From NCBI GenBank assembly GCA_949287065.1, contig CASEEV010000050.1, forward strand, positions 1 through 37,118: a stretch of 37,118 nt of DNA, read 5' to 3'. Origin of the DNA: an uncultured Collinsella sp. (GTDB taxonomy: Bacteria > Actinomycetota > Coriobacteriia > Coriobacteriales > Coriobacteriaceae). Below are positions 7,545 through 15,188 of the stretch, piece by piece. The notes under the pieces were generated by a model. The model had not been told where the DNA came from. It saw only the letters and a list, made by a program, of their open reading frames with translations, and searched no databases. Numbering within the stretch: position 1 is the first letter of the stretch; each line of letters starts with the position of its first letter. A program made the position numbers and the translations under genes.

Positions 7545-8480
7545 CTAGGCGAGGTATGCGCGCAGGGCGTCGAGCGTGCGTTCGGCATCGCGGCGGCCGA
7601 TCGCGTAGATGCGGTCGAGAACCTCCGGGTCGCGCACCACCGCCGGCACGCGCACCGGCTCCGAGGGGCACACCACAAAGACCTTGCCCGCGCGCTCGAG
7701 CTCAAAGAGCCTCTCGCGCTGGCGATTGTAGCGCTCGTGCCGGTTGGCGAGAAGCTCCACCATGGCCGGATAGCGGCGCAGCAGCACGCGGATGGCGGGC
7801 ATGAGGTTGTTGGGCTCCTTGCGGTACGCGGCGTCTTGCGTGAGCACCACCACGCAGCGGTCGTAGCCCTGGTCGAGCATCCAGGCGTAAGGGATGGAGT
7901 CCGACGTGCCGCCGTCCAAGAGCTCGCGGCCCTCGAGGCGCACCGGACGCGACAGCGCGGGGATGGACGCCGACGCGCGGATCCACTCGATGTCCTCCTT
8001 GCCGCCGCGATCGAGGTCGTGGTACACGGGCTCGCCGGTGTTGGCGTCGGTTGCCACCACCGTGAAGCGCATGGGGTTGGCCTGGAAGGTGGCGGTGTCA
8101 AAGACGTCGAACTCCCACGGCAGGCGCCCGTAGGCAAAGTCTTTGCTAAAGAGGTCGCCCGTGGTCAGGAGGTTCTTCAACCCCGCGTAGCGCGGGTCGC
8201 CGCAGAAGCGCTTGTTGTAGCGCAGAGCGCGCCCCGCCTGCAGCGACTTGAAGTTGCAGCCGAACGTGGTGCCTGCCGACACGCCCATCGTGGCCGTGGC
8301 GGTAATGCCGTTCTCCATCCACACGTCGGTTACGCCCGAGGTATACATGCCCCTAAAGCCGCCGCCCTCGAGCACCACGCCCACCGTCGGCGCGCCGGCG
8401 GGAACCGTAGGAACGGGCAGGCCGGGCGTGTAGACGCGCTCCAACGTCGCCCTTCTCGTCTTTGCACGCTTGCCCGCCAT
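7545..8480 (-). CDS. Patatin-like phospholipase
   Basis: 311 residues. The oxyanion-hole motif GGGFRG is at 39-44, the nucleophile elbow GVSAG at 66-70 (Ser68), and the Asp of the Ser-Asp dyad at 189 in LLDGGTSDSIP. The order and spacing fit the bacterial patatin group (YjjU/RssA-like). No signal peptide or membrane helix is seen, so a cytosolic or membrane-peripheral acyl hydrolase acting on lipids is likely. The ATG at 8480 has a modest GAGG 4-5 nt upstream. It is transcribed alone and ends at the 7454-7529 palindrome. Basic N-terminal residues (MAGKRAKTRR) could help membrane association, but that is a guess. Confidence 0.9.
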   Translation of the reverse strand: MAGKRAKTRRATLERVYTPGLPVPTVPAGAPTVGVVLEGGGFRGMYTSGVTDVWMENGITATATMGVSAGTTFGCNFKSLQAGRALRYNKRFCGDPRYAGLKNLLTTGDLFSKDFAYGRLPWEFDVFDTATFQANPMRFTVVATDANTGEPVYHDLDRGGKEDIEWIRASASIPALSRPVRLEGRELLDGGTSDSIPYAWMLDQGYDRCVVVLTQDAAYRKEPNNLMPAIRVLLRRYPAMVELLANRHERYNRQRERLFELERAGKVFVVCPSEPVRVPAVVRDPEVLDRIYAIGRRDAERTLDALRAYLA

Positions 8481-8719
8481 GCGCCTCGCCCCGATTCTGT
8501 GCCTGCATCAGATATGCAAGGCAGTATACCCCTCCCGCAAGATTCCGCAGCCGCCCGCATTTACAGACCGTTTTTCTCGACTACGTACGCCGGGATGCGT
8601 AATCTTGTGGTACATCCGGCCGCTTGTGTAATCTTGCGGCCAGCCAAGCAACCAGCCGCCGACGGCAAACATCTGCCGCCAGCAACCAGCCGCAGCACCG
8701 CATCGACAAGGAGAAGCGC
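8481..8719. other. Divergent spacer with a repeated 10-mer
   Basis: The gap between the patatin and acetyltransferase genes. The 10-mer CCGCAAGATT (8535-8544) recurs inverted as AATCTTGCGG (8631-8640), and nearly so as AATCTTGTGG (8602-8611), a possible operator array. On the minus strand TATACT (8523-8528) could be a -10 for the lipase gene; the -35 is poor. No coding potential seen. Confidence 0.3.
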
Positions 8720-9169
8720 ATGATCCGTACGGTTACCGACCGCACACCCCCCGCCGTCAACGAGCTTGTGTCCCTTTGGGAGCGCTCGGTGCGTGCTACG
8801 CACGCGTTTCTTACTGAAGCCGAGATCTTTAAGATCAAACCGTTCGTGCCCCGGGCAATCGTCAACGTCGGCACGCTCGTCGTTGCTGAGAAAAGCGGCG
8901 CCCCGGTGGGCTTTATGGGCGTACAGGACGGCCGCCTCGAGATGCTCTTCCTTGATCCCGAGGCGCGCGGGCAAGGCCTTGGTCGCAAGCTGCTGAGCTA
9001 CGGCATAGAGAACCTCGGCGTGGAGGAGCTCACCGTAAACGAGCAGAACCCGCAGGCCGTAGGGTTCTACGAGCATCTGGGCTTCAGAACCCACCGCCGC
9101 ACCGACCTCGACGAAGAGGGCCGCCCCTACCCCCTGCTCTACATGCGCCTTGCGTCCGTGCGAGCATAA
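8720..9169 (+). CDS. GNAT acetyltransferase, YjaB-like
   Basis: 149 residues, starting at ATG 8720 with AAGGAG 6-7 nt upstream; an in-frame extension further upstream looks non-coding. Motif A for acetyl-CoA binding is RGQGLGRK (83-90). The second half carries NEQNPQAVGFYEHLGF (107-122) and ends near RPYPLLYMRL (135-144). These last two segments closely resemble E. coli YjaB, an N-acetyltransferase of uncertain physiological substrate. It is a cytosolic single-domain enzyme. Two small tandem hairpins follow the stop directly (9170-9201). Confidence 0.88.
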   Translation: MIRTVTDRTPPAVNELVSLWERSVRATHAFLTEAEIFKIKPFVPRAIVNVGTLVVAEKSGAPVGFMGVQDGRLEMLFLDPEARGQGLGRKLLSYGIENLGVEELTVNEQNPQAVGFYEHLGFRTHRRTDLDEEGRPYPLLYMRLASVRA

Positions 9170-9201
9170 GGGACCGTGTCCCAGCCAAGGGGCCGTGCCC
9201 C
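9170..9201 (+). repeat. Two tandem mini-hairpins after the acetyltransferase gene
   Basis: GGGAC-CGT-GTCCC (9170-9182) and GGGGC-CGT-GCCCC (9189-9201) are related units in which the two paired positions changed together (A-T to G-C). They begin right after the stop codon at 9167-9169. No T-run follows, so a terminator role is uncertain. Confidence 0.45.
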
Positions 9202-9264
9202 AGCTCCGCCATCTCGCCGTTTTGCCCCGCCGAGCACGCCGGGCGCGCAGTTGGACAACCAGCG

Positions 9265-9303
9265 GCGGATAGCATCGGTACCTCAGCCGTCGATGCTATC
9301 CGC
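9265..9303. repeat. 13-bp perfect inverted repeat over the pseudogene end
   Basis: Arms GCGGATAGCATCG (9265-9277) and CGATGCTATCCGC (9291-9303) around a 13-nt loop. It overlaps the last codons and stop of the decayed acetyltransferase gene. No T-run follows in either direction. Confidence 0.7.
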
Positions 9304-9551
9304 CTCCGTAAGAGCGTGCAGAATCTTCACGGGCACGCCTGCTGCGACAACGCCCGAGGGAACGTCCCGCGTGACGACGCTGCCGGCTCAGACGGACTCG
9401 TCGCGTTGAACTCAAAGGCGAGCTCGCTCGCACGCCGACGCGCGGCGCGCAAGCCCCTCTCGCCCGGATCGTACCAAAGCCCGCGCGCGAGCTTCTCCTG
9501 CTCCCCCATATCGGTCATATCGCTTCCTGCCTCAAACATGCGACCATACAA
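9283..9551 (-). pseudogene. Sugar O-acetyltransferase (Maa/LacA-like) with internal deletion
   Basis: Read on the minus strand, the 5' part (from a TTG at 9551; GGAGG 8-9 nt upstream) encodes an N-terminal Maa-type maltose acetyltransferase domain: EQEKLARGLWYDPGERGLRA, then ELAFEFNATSPSEP. Directly after this the frame changes. A different frame then encodes GSVVTRDVPSGVVAAGVPVK and HALTEADSID before a stop at 9283, the typical end of the left-handed beta-helix acetyltransferase domain. The middle (on the order of 120 residues, including the hexapeptide repeats and catalytic His) is missing. Intact relatives are about 190-200 residues. The gene is therefore a relic left by an internal deletion plus frame change. 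Confidence 0.88.
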
Positions 9552-9598
9552 GCGCTGCGCCTCCCTCCGTCGGGCCTGGCCCCGCGTCGCTGCCGCGG

Positions 9599-10603
9599 CT
9601 ATGCGCCTTCTCCGCTCCCTGCGCGCGCGTCGAGCGCGCAGGCGAGCATCCCCGCCCGGTACAGATCGTCAAGCGACTGCCGGTAGGCAAAGCGCGGCAG
9701 GTACTCGCGAGGTATGCGCTCGGCGCAGAGGCGCTCGATCACAGCGAGCTCCCCCTCGTCAACCAGGTCCCCCGTGCAGACGACAAGCCCCGGGTCGAGC
9801 ACGGCGATGAGCGAGCACAGACCCTGGGCGATGAGCCTTCGCGCAGAGGGGCGTTCGAGCCGCGCGCGATACTCCTCACGCGCCATGCCGTAATCGATGA
9901 AGCCGATCATGCCGGCAAACCGATGGGCGCCGCGAAGCACCCTTCCGTCCGCAACGGTCGCGGTGCCCGGCAGCACGCGCGCGGGAAAGTTCGCCAGCGT
10001 CACGGTCTCGGCGTCGACGCCAAGCTCCCGGTAGCACCCGTAGGCCTTGTGGTGCATGTCGTTCTCGGCATGCACGGGCAGGCCGCTGCCCTGGGCAAGG
10101 ACGTCTACAAGCGGCGCGCCGTCGAGCTCCGGGGCATCGCAGTGGCGCAACCTACCCTCGCACACAATGGCGGGAACCCCGAGCACCACCTGGCGCACGT
10201 CGAGCCCACCGTCGAGCACGGAGCGAGCCGCGTCGAGAAGCGCCTCGCACGACAGCTGCTCGGAAGCGCCCTCCCGCGCCCTGAGCACCGTCCCGAGGAC
10301 ACCGACGACCTCGGCGCGCCAGACGCGCTTCCCCGAAGCGACGACCTCGAACGAGAGCTCGAGCACCGGCCCGTGCTGCTCGTTCGCTCGATACGCGAGC
10401 GCCGTGCGCCCCGCCCTGCCGTTGGGCGCCTTGCTGGACACCACCTCGCCCGAACGGGCCATTTCGTTGAGGAGGGTATTCGCCGTCGGCAAGCTGATGC
10501 CCGCCTCGCGCGCGATCTCCTCCTTGGTCCTGGCGCCCCCGCGCCACAGGACGCGCCGCACGTGCCCCCTATTTGCCCGACGGACGTCACCGGTATCGCC
10601 CAT
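9599..10603 (-). CDS. ROK-family transcriptional regulator (degenerate sugar-kinase domain)
   Basis: 334 residues. The start is ATG 10603 with GGAG 7 nt upstream, preferred over ATG 10615, which lacks an RBS. An N-terminal winged helix (TKEEIAREAGISLPTANTLL, about 27-46) precedes a ROK-type ATPase-fold body. The ROK core looks worn: the usual glycine-rich DxGGT phosphate loop is not recognisable in LELSFEVVASGKRVW, and the HxxxxxxCxCGxxGC zinc motif is absent, although AENDMHHKAYG retains the NDxNxxA-like segment. This suggests a ligand-responsive repressor that no longer phosphorylates sugar. It is divergent from the DUF1349 gene, sharing an AT-rich promoter/operator spacer, and it likely regulates that gene and itself. 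Confidence 0.85.
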   Translation of the reverse strand: MGDTGDVRRANRGHVRRVLWRGGARTKEEIAREAGISLPTANTLLNEMARSGEVVSSKAPNGRAGRTALAYRANEQHGPVLELSFEVVASGKRVWRAEVVGVLGTVLRAREGASEQLSCEALLDAARSVLDGGLDVRQVVLGVPAIVCEGRLRHCDAPELDGAPLVDVLAQGSGLPVHAENDMHHKAYGCYRELGVDAETVTLANFPARVLPGTATVADGRVLRGAHRFAGMIGFIDYGMAREEYRARLERPSARRLIAQGLCSLIAVLDPGLVVCTGDLVDEGELAVIERLCAERIPREYLPRFAYRQSLDDLYRAGMLACALDARAGSGEGA

Positions 10604-10605
10604 GC

Positions 10606-10633
10606 TTGACTCCATTATTATGACTATTATAAT
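10606..10633 (+). promoter_or_regulatory. Sigma70-type promoter for the DUF1349 gene
   Basis: TTGACT (10606-10611), 16-nt spacer, TATAAT (10628-10633): a near-consensus pair, about 102 nt before the ATG. The same AT-rich patch reads TATAAT on the minus strand too (10626-10631), so the divergent ROK gene could initiate from an overlapping -10, although its -35 is weak. Confidence 0.75.
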
Positions 10634-10638
10634 AATTT

Positions 10639-10656
10639 CGATTGTAATCGATCACA
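10639..10656. promoter_or_regulatory. Candidate ROK operator
   Basis: Overlapping dyads: CGATT-GT-AATCG (10639-10650) and TGTAATCGATCACA (10643-10656; 12 of 14 positions self-complementary). The site starts within a few bases of the predicted plus-strand start point, about 10640, and would cover the -35 region of a minus-strand promoter. One bound dimer could thus repress both directions. Confidence 0.5.
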
Positions 10657-10735
10657 TACATGTGTCAACGCACAGGGCCCTGCCGCGCGCCGCAGAGGCC
10701 CGGCGCGGCCACAGCGGCAGAAGAGAGGAAGCGCG

Positions 10736-11347
10736 ATGGACTTCAACGCAGGCGATCTCATCTGGACCCGGCAACCTAAAAGCTGCTCCGTCTCCCCCGA
10801 TCGGATCGAAATCGTCACCAACCCGCACACCGACCTCTGGCAGCGCACGTACTACCGTTTTCGCAACGACAACGCGCCGGTCCTGCAGATGACCACAGAC
10901 GAGAAGTTCTTCTCCTTCACGGTAAAGACGGACTTCGCCGAGAGCCGCCATCGGTTTGACCAGTGCGGCGTTGTTGTGTACCTCGACAGCGAAAACTGGC
11001 TCAAAGGCTCGATCGAGTATGAAAACGATCGGTTCCAGCACTTGGGAAGCGTCGTGACCAACCACGGCTACTCCGACTGGGCGACCACCGAGATCCCCGC
11101 CTCGGTCACGTCGATGTGGTACCGCCTGAGCCGCCGCGAAGACGACTTTTGCCTCGAATGCTCCGAAGACGGCGTGACCTTCCACCAGATGCGCATCTGC
11201 CATATGCACGAGGCAGCCGGAAAGATCAGCTTTGGCGTCTACGCGTGCAGCCCCGAGGACTCGAGCTTTCGCGCGGTCTTCACCAAAATGGAGCTCACGG
11301 AGTGCAAATGGCTCGCGCACAACGGCCAAGCTCCCGACGAGGAGTAA
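10736..11347 (+). CDS. DUF1349 (concanavalin-like fold) protein
   Basis: 203 residues, starting at ATG 10736 with GAGGAAGCG upstream. The sequence fits the DUF1349 family, small jelly-roll proteins of the concanavalin A-like lectin/glucanase fold. Typical segments are TDLWQRTYYRF, FDQCGVVVYLDSENWLKGSI, SMWYRLSRREDDFCLECSED and GKISFGVYACSP. No signal peptide, so it is cytosolic. Enzymatic activity in the family is unproven; members accompany sugar-utilisation genes, and the divergent ROK regulator agrees with a carbohydrate-linked role. The end is 18 nt from the end of the convergent ZIP transporter gene, with no hairpin visible between them. Confidence 0.85.
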   Translation: MDFNAGDLIWTRQPKSCSVSPDRIEIVTNPHTDLWQRTYYRFRNDNAPVLQMTTDEKFFSFTVKTDFAESRHRFDQCGVVVYLDSENWLKGSIEYENDRFQHLGSVVTNHGYSDWATTEIPASVTSMWYRLSRREDDFCLECSEDGVTFHQMRICHMHEAAGKISFGVYACSPEDSSFRAVFTKMELTECKWLAHNGQAPDEE

Positions 11348-11365
11348 CCTGGAACGGCGCCCAGC

Positions 11366-12187
11366 TCAGCCCAGCGCCACGTCGAGCACCATCATGACCA
11401 CGAAGCCGGCCACCACGCCAAGAGTCCCCACGTTGGAGTGCTCGCCCAGATGCGCCTCGGGGATAAGCTCCTCAACCACCACGTAGATCATGGCGCCGGC
11501 GGCAAACGACAAAAGCCACGGCATGAAGGGCGCGATCCAGCCGCTGGCGAGAACCACCGCGACCCCGAAGATCGGCTCCACGATGCCCGAGAGGCTGCCC
11601 GCCAAAAAGGCACGTCCGCGCGAAAACCCCTCGCGGCGCAGCGGCAGCGAAACGGCGGCGCCCTCCGGGAAGTTCTGCAACCCGATGCCCGCGGCGAGCG
11701 CAAACGCCATCCCCAGATACGCCCCGTCTGAGCCGTCGTAGCCCTGAGCCGCCATGGCAAAGAGCAGCCCCACGCTCATGCCCTCGGGAATGTTGTGCAG
11801 CGTTACCGCCGACACCAGAAGCGTCGTGCGCTTCCAGTCGCTCGGCAGGCCCTCGGGATCCTTCGCATCGGCATGCAAGTGCGGCAGCAGCGTGTCGAGC
11901 AAGATGAGAAACGCCACGCCCAGCACAAAGCCGCCTGCGGCTGGGACCCAGCCGATCTGCCCCTGCTCCTCCGCCTGCTCGATGGCGGGATTCAGAAGCG
12001 ACCACACGCTTGCGGCGATCATGACGCCGGCAGCGAACCCTAAGAAGATGCGCTGCGAAAGCTGCCCCTCGCGCGGCTCCCTGCGCATAAAGAGCACAAC
12101 CGCCGAGCCCGCCGTGGTCATGAGCCACGTGAACCCGCACCCCAGTGCCGCCCACGTCAGCGCCTGCAACGTCGCACCGTCCACCAT
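11366..12187 (-). CDS. ZIP-family metal (zinc) transporter, GufA-like
   Basis: 273 residues with about eight membrane helices. The binuclear metal site of ZIP proteins is visible: HNIPEG at 131-136 and NFPEG at 172-176 in helices 4 and 5, with EELIPEAH at 239-246. A His-containing cytosolic loop (LPHLHADAKDPEG, from 101) lies between helices 3 and 4. It would carry zinc or another divalent metal into the cytoplasm. The ATG at 12187 has GGGGGA about 6 nt upstream. No Zur-like dyad was recognised in the 108 bp upstream. Family call is firm; metal preference is inferred. Confidence 0.93.
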   Translation of the reverse strand: MVDGATLQALTWAALGCGFTWLMTTAGSAVVLFMRREPREGQLSQRIFLGFAAGVMIAASVWSLLNPAIEQAEEQGQIGWVPAAGGFVLGVAFLILLDTLLPHLHADAKDPEGLPSDWKRTTLLVSAVTLHNIPEGMSVGLLFAMAAQGYDGSDGAYLGMAFALAAGIGLQNFPEGAAVSLPLRREGFSRGRAFLAGSLSGIVEPIFGVAVVLASGWIAPFMPWLLSFAAGAMIYVVVEELIPEAHLGEHSNVGTLGVVAGFVVMMVLDVALG

Positions 12188-12295
12188 GCCGTCCCCCGAT
12201 CTATCTCGGTCGTTTGATCAGATCGTATACCAATCGGTACCTGCATCGGCAAACATCGCGCCCAGGCCTTCAAGGCGGCGCACTCCCCCGGCGCC

Positions 12296-13591
12296 TCAGC
12301 TTCTCTTTCTGAGCCGGGCAGCCACCAGGCGGCAGAGCGGGACGGCGTAGAGAAACACGGCGAGCGCCATGCTCTCGACGGGCGCGCCCATCGACGCGAG
12401 CGGCACACCGCCCGCGATGGACCAGGGCACGAGTCCCGCAACCAGAACGACCGAGTCCTCCAGATCGAGCGCGTGCTCCTGCGCGGTGGGCGCAAGGTCG
12501 CGGCTGAGCTGGTGCGTGAGCATGATGGCGAGCGTCTGGTTGCACGAGATCATCGACGCGAGCACCGCAACGTCCAGCGTCGCCGTAAAGGACGACACAC
12601 GCGCGGCAAACGCCGACACGGCGGCCCCGACGCCGCGCAGAAGGTCCGTCTCCTCAAAGATGCCCGCGTACATCGACGTGACGACCACGATCTCGACCGC
12701 CGAAATCATCGAGGCGATACCGCCACCCGCAAGCGCCGAGGTACCTGCCGAGGGCGCGGCAAACCCGAGAACCGCCGTGCGCGCCACCTCGTAAACGCTC
12801 ATCCCCTGCACGCCCAAACAGAGCGGCACGGCACACGCAATGCCTGCCACGATAACCGCGAGAATGTCGACGCGCAGCGCCGCGAGCGCAAGCACCAGGG
12901 CACAGGGTGCGAGAACCACCGGGTTGAGATCGAAGACCTTGTCGAGCTCGCCGACAAGCGCCGCCGACCCCGAACCTGCCGGAACCAAGGCGCCGAGGGC
13001 GAGGTACACAACGCAGGCAAGCGCAAACGGCGCGATGGCCGTGCGCAGCATGCGTCGCAAGTTGCCGTAAAAGTCGGTACCGGTGACGTTTGCCACCAAG
13101 AGCGCGCTCGTGGAGATAGGCGACCACCGATCGCCGAAAAACGCGCCCGAAAGCGCCGCGCCGCCCGCAAGCACCGGAGGCACCCCCATGCCCGCCGCAA
13201 GCGACAGGCAGATGGCGCCCATGGTTGCCGCCGTGCCGAACGAGGTGCCCGTGAGCACCGAGACGAGGCAGTTGAGCAAAAACGTCATGACCAGAAAGAG
13301 CGCCGGCGTGATGAAGGGAACCGTGTAGGCAACGATGGCCGGAATGGTACCCGCCGCGCGCCAAAGGCCCGTGAGCACGCCCACGGTCACGAGCATGCCG
13401 AGGATGCGGCGTATGGGCCTGATGCCGTGCCAGCACATGGCTGCGATCTCATGGACGCTGCTCCCCGTGCGCCACGCGTACCCGCAAAACAGCGCAAGGC
13501 CCACGATCAGCGCGCAGATCGTGGGCACACCGAGCGCCACGCACGCCACGAGCACCGCAACGAACAGTCCGAGTATGAGCGGCTCAAGCAC
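12296..13591 (-). CDS. NhaC-family Na+/H+ antiporter
   Basis: About 431 residues if the GTG at 13591 (VLEPLILGLF) is used, with AAGGGG about 8 nt upstream; GTG 13600 is a less well spaced alternative. The upstream in-frame sequence is Arg-rich and looks non-coding. Some 10-12 hydrophobic segments are present. The NhaC-type core is clear: LTGTSFGTAATMGAI, then SGAFFGDRWSPISTSALL, followed by GTDFYGNLRRML. It exchanges Na+ (or a coupled organic acid in some relatives) for protons across the plasma membrane. It is transcribed toward the ZIP gene 108 nt away, possibly as an operon of two membrane transporters. Confidence 0.88.
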   Translation of the reverse strand: MLEPLILGLFVAVLVACVALGVPTICALIVGLALFCGYAWRTGSSVHEIAAMCWHGIRPIRRILGMLVTVGVLTGLWRAAGTIPAIVAYTVPFITPALFLVMTFLLNCLVSVLTGTSFGTAATMGAICLSLAAGMGVPPVLAGGAALSGAFFGDRWSPISTSALLVANVTGTDFYGNLRRMLRTAIAPFALACVVYLALGALVPAGSGSAALVGELDKVFDLNPVVLAPCALVLALAALRVDILAVIVAGIACAVPLCLGVQGMSVYEVARTAVLGFAAPSAGTSALAGGGIASMISAVEIVVVTSMYAGIFEETDLLRGVGAAVSAFAARVSSFTATLDVAVLASMISCNQTLAIMLTHQLSRDLAPTAQEHALDLEDSVVLVAGLVPWSIAGGVPLASMGAPVESMALAVFLYAVPLCRLVAARLRKRS

Positions 13592-13770
13592 CCCGGTCAC
13601 CCCTTGCCAACAAACGACCACCAAGCGCCGCCCATTGTCGCACAACCGCGTGCCGTGTCGAGCCCTACCGCCTCCAGCGCAGATCCGCGGCGATGCAGAA
13701 CGCCGCGCAAAGGGGCGACTCGCGCGCCTCACCGAAAAAAAGATATCTCCATGCGAGAAAGGCGCATGCT

Positions 13771-14245
13771 ATGGCTGCATCGGTTTCTCTGTTTACCATG
13801 AGCAACGGCCTTATGATCCCCGCCATGGGCTACGGCGTGTACATGATGAGCTCCGAAGAGGTCGAGCGTTGCCTCCCCCAGGCAATCGAGCTCGGCTACA
13901 CGCACATCGACACCGCCAACGTCTACTTCAACGAGGTCGCCGTGGGCCGCGCCATCAAGGCCTCGGGCGCTTCTCGCCGAGCCTGTTCTGAGCGAGATCG
14001 CCGCAGCGCACGGGAAGACTCCGGCGCAGGTAGCGCTGCGCTGGAGCGTCCAAGAGGGCAACGCGGTCTTTCCTAAAACGCTCAACCCCGAGCACATGCG
14101 CGAGAACCTCGAGATCTTTGACTTCGAGCTCACGGCGGACGAAATGGCGCGCATAAACGCCCTGTCCCAGCGCCCCTACTACGACGTCCCCGAAGAACCG
14201 CCCGCCTTCGTGCTCGCTCAGAACGACTACTCCCGGCAGGCGTAA
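13771..14245 (+). pseudogene. Aldo/keto reductase with internal deletion
   Basis: From ATG 13771 (AAGG 8 nt upstream) the frame encodes a normal AKR N-terminus: FTMSNGLMIPAMGYGVYMM, then HIDTANVYFNE with the Asp and Tyr of the catalytic tetrad, then GRAIKASG. At about 13968 the frame changes and the sequence jumps to the C-terminal third: EPVLSEIAAAHGKTPAQVAL, RWSVQEGNAVFPKTL, ENLEIFDFELTADEM, to a stop at 14243-14245. Only about 67 + 91 residues of a normal 270-290 remain, and the catalytic Lys and His are lost. It cannot make a working reductase. It is the same kind of lesion as at 9283-9551. Confidence 0.9.
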
Positions 14246-14335
14246 ACGCTCGATGAGCTGCCCGTCACGGGGCACCGCAGCTTCGTTCAGTTCGAGGGCG
14301 AGCCACTGAACAGCTGGGAAACCGTGGCATCATAG
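14246..14335 (+). pseudogene. Possible C-terminal fragment of an unknown gene
   Basis: Immediately after the AKR stop, the same frame stays open for 29 codons with a balanced, protein-like composition (LDELPVTGHRSFVQFEGEPL, NSWETVAS) to a stop at 14333-14335. I do not recognise the family. It may be the tail of a neighbouring enzyme lost in the same decay, or chance. Confidence 0.3.
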
Positions 14336-14363
14336 GATTCAACGTATGTAAAGGAGGAACCCC

Positions 14364-14963
14364 ATGTCCAAACTCTATCTTATGCGCCACGGTCAGACCC
14401 TCTTCAACGTGCTCAAGCGCAAACAGGGATGGTGCGACTCGCCCTTGACCGAGCTGGGCATCGAGCAGGCGCGAGGAGCTGGTCGCTGGTTTGCCGAGCA
14501 CGGTGTGACGTTCGACCATGCCTACAGCTCCACCTCCGAGCGCGCCGTTGATACGCTCGAGCTCGTGCTTGCCGAGAGTGGACAGAGCCGCCTTGCCTAC
14601 GAGCGCGCAAAAGGCCTCAAGGAGTGGAACTTCGGCTCGTTCGAGGGTCTCACCGAAGACGTGAACCCGCCGCTTCCCTACGGCGACTTCTACGTGCCCT
14701 TCGGCGGCGAGGGCGAGATGGCGTTTCGTGCGCGTCTCGTCGAGACCATCACTGAGCTCATGCAGCGCCCCGGTCACGGCAGCGTCCTCATGACGAGCCA
14801 TGGCGCTGCGGTAGCACAGTTTTTGCGCGCGCAGGGACTTGAGGCCGAGCAGCGCCTGCGCGGCGATGGGCGCCGCATTGGCAACTGCGGCATCACCGTG
14901 TATGACTTTGACCCGGCAACCGCGCACTTCGAGGCACTCGAACTTATCAATCCCAACGAATAA
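14364..14963 (+). CDS. Histidine phosphatase (phosphoglycerate mutase-like)
   Basis: 199 residues with a strong RBS (AAAGGAGG, 7 nt spacing). RHG is at 8-10 (His9 is the phospho-acceptor), the acid Glu lies in LKEWNFGSFEG (86-96), and the second His is at 146 in MTSHGAAVAQFL. It belongs to the cofactor-dependent phosphoglycerate mutase superfamily, where most stand-alone proteins of this size are broad phosphatases (for example of sugar phosphates or cobalamin precursors) and not glycolytic mutases. It is cytosolic and monocistronic, ending in a GC-rich hairpin. Despite the shared family it is clearly different from the SixA-like protein at 4771. Confidence 0.88.
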   Translation: MSKLYLMRHGQTLFNVLKRKQGWCDSPLTELGIEQARGAGRWFAEHGVTFDHAYSSTSERAVDTLELVLAESGQSRLAYERAKGLKEWNFGSFEGLTEDVNPPLPYGDFYVPFGGEGEMAFRARLVETITELMQRPGHGSVLMTSHGAAVAQFLRAQGLEAEQRLRGDGRRIGNCGITVYDFDPATAHFEALELINPNE

Positions 14964-14985
14964 CGCAAACAGGCACCAGGCCGCA

Positions 14986-15027
14986 GCGAGGGGGCGCCCG
15001 CGCCAAACAGCGCGAGCGCCCCCTCGC
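14986..15027 (+). terminator. GC-rich hairpin after the phosphatase gene
   Basis: Perfect 12-bp arms GCGAGGGGGCGC and GCGCCCCCTCGC, with a further CGCG/CGCG pairing inside. It starts 22 nt past the stop codon at 14961-14963. No T-run follows, so termination may be inefficient or Rho-assisted. Confidence 0.55.
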
Positions 15028-15188
15028 CATCCGTCTCGGATGCGTTGGTAAATCGCACGTGGCGCAAAACAAATCAACCCGAGGCAAAGAAGTCAAAGAG
15101 TCACTCGTTTGTCCTGCATTTCAAATGTGCACGTGCCTGCTCTGTCTACTGCATATCGGGGCACCGTGAATGGCTCAGCCGGGTAAGT

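Noticed and set aside
12188-12260. Zur or other operator upstream of the ZIP transporter
   Set aside because: Only an extended -10-like TGGTATACGAT on the minus strand and no clear dyad; not strong enough to list.
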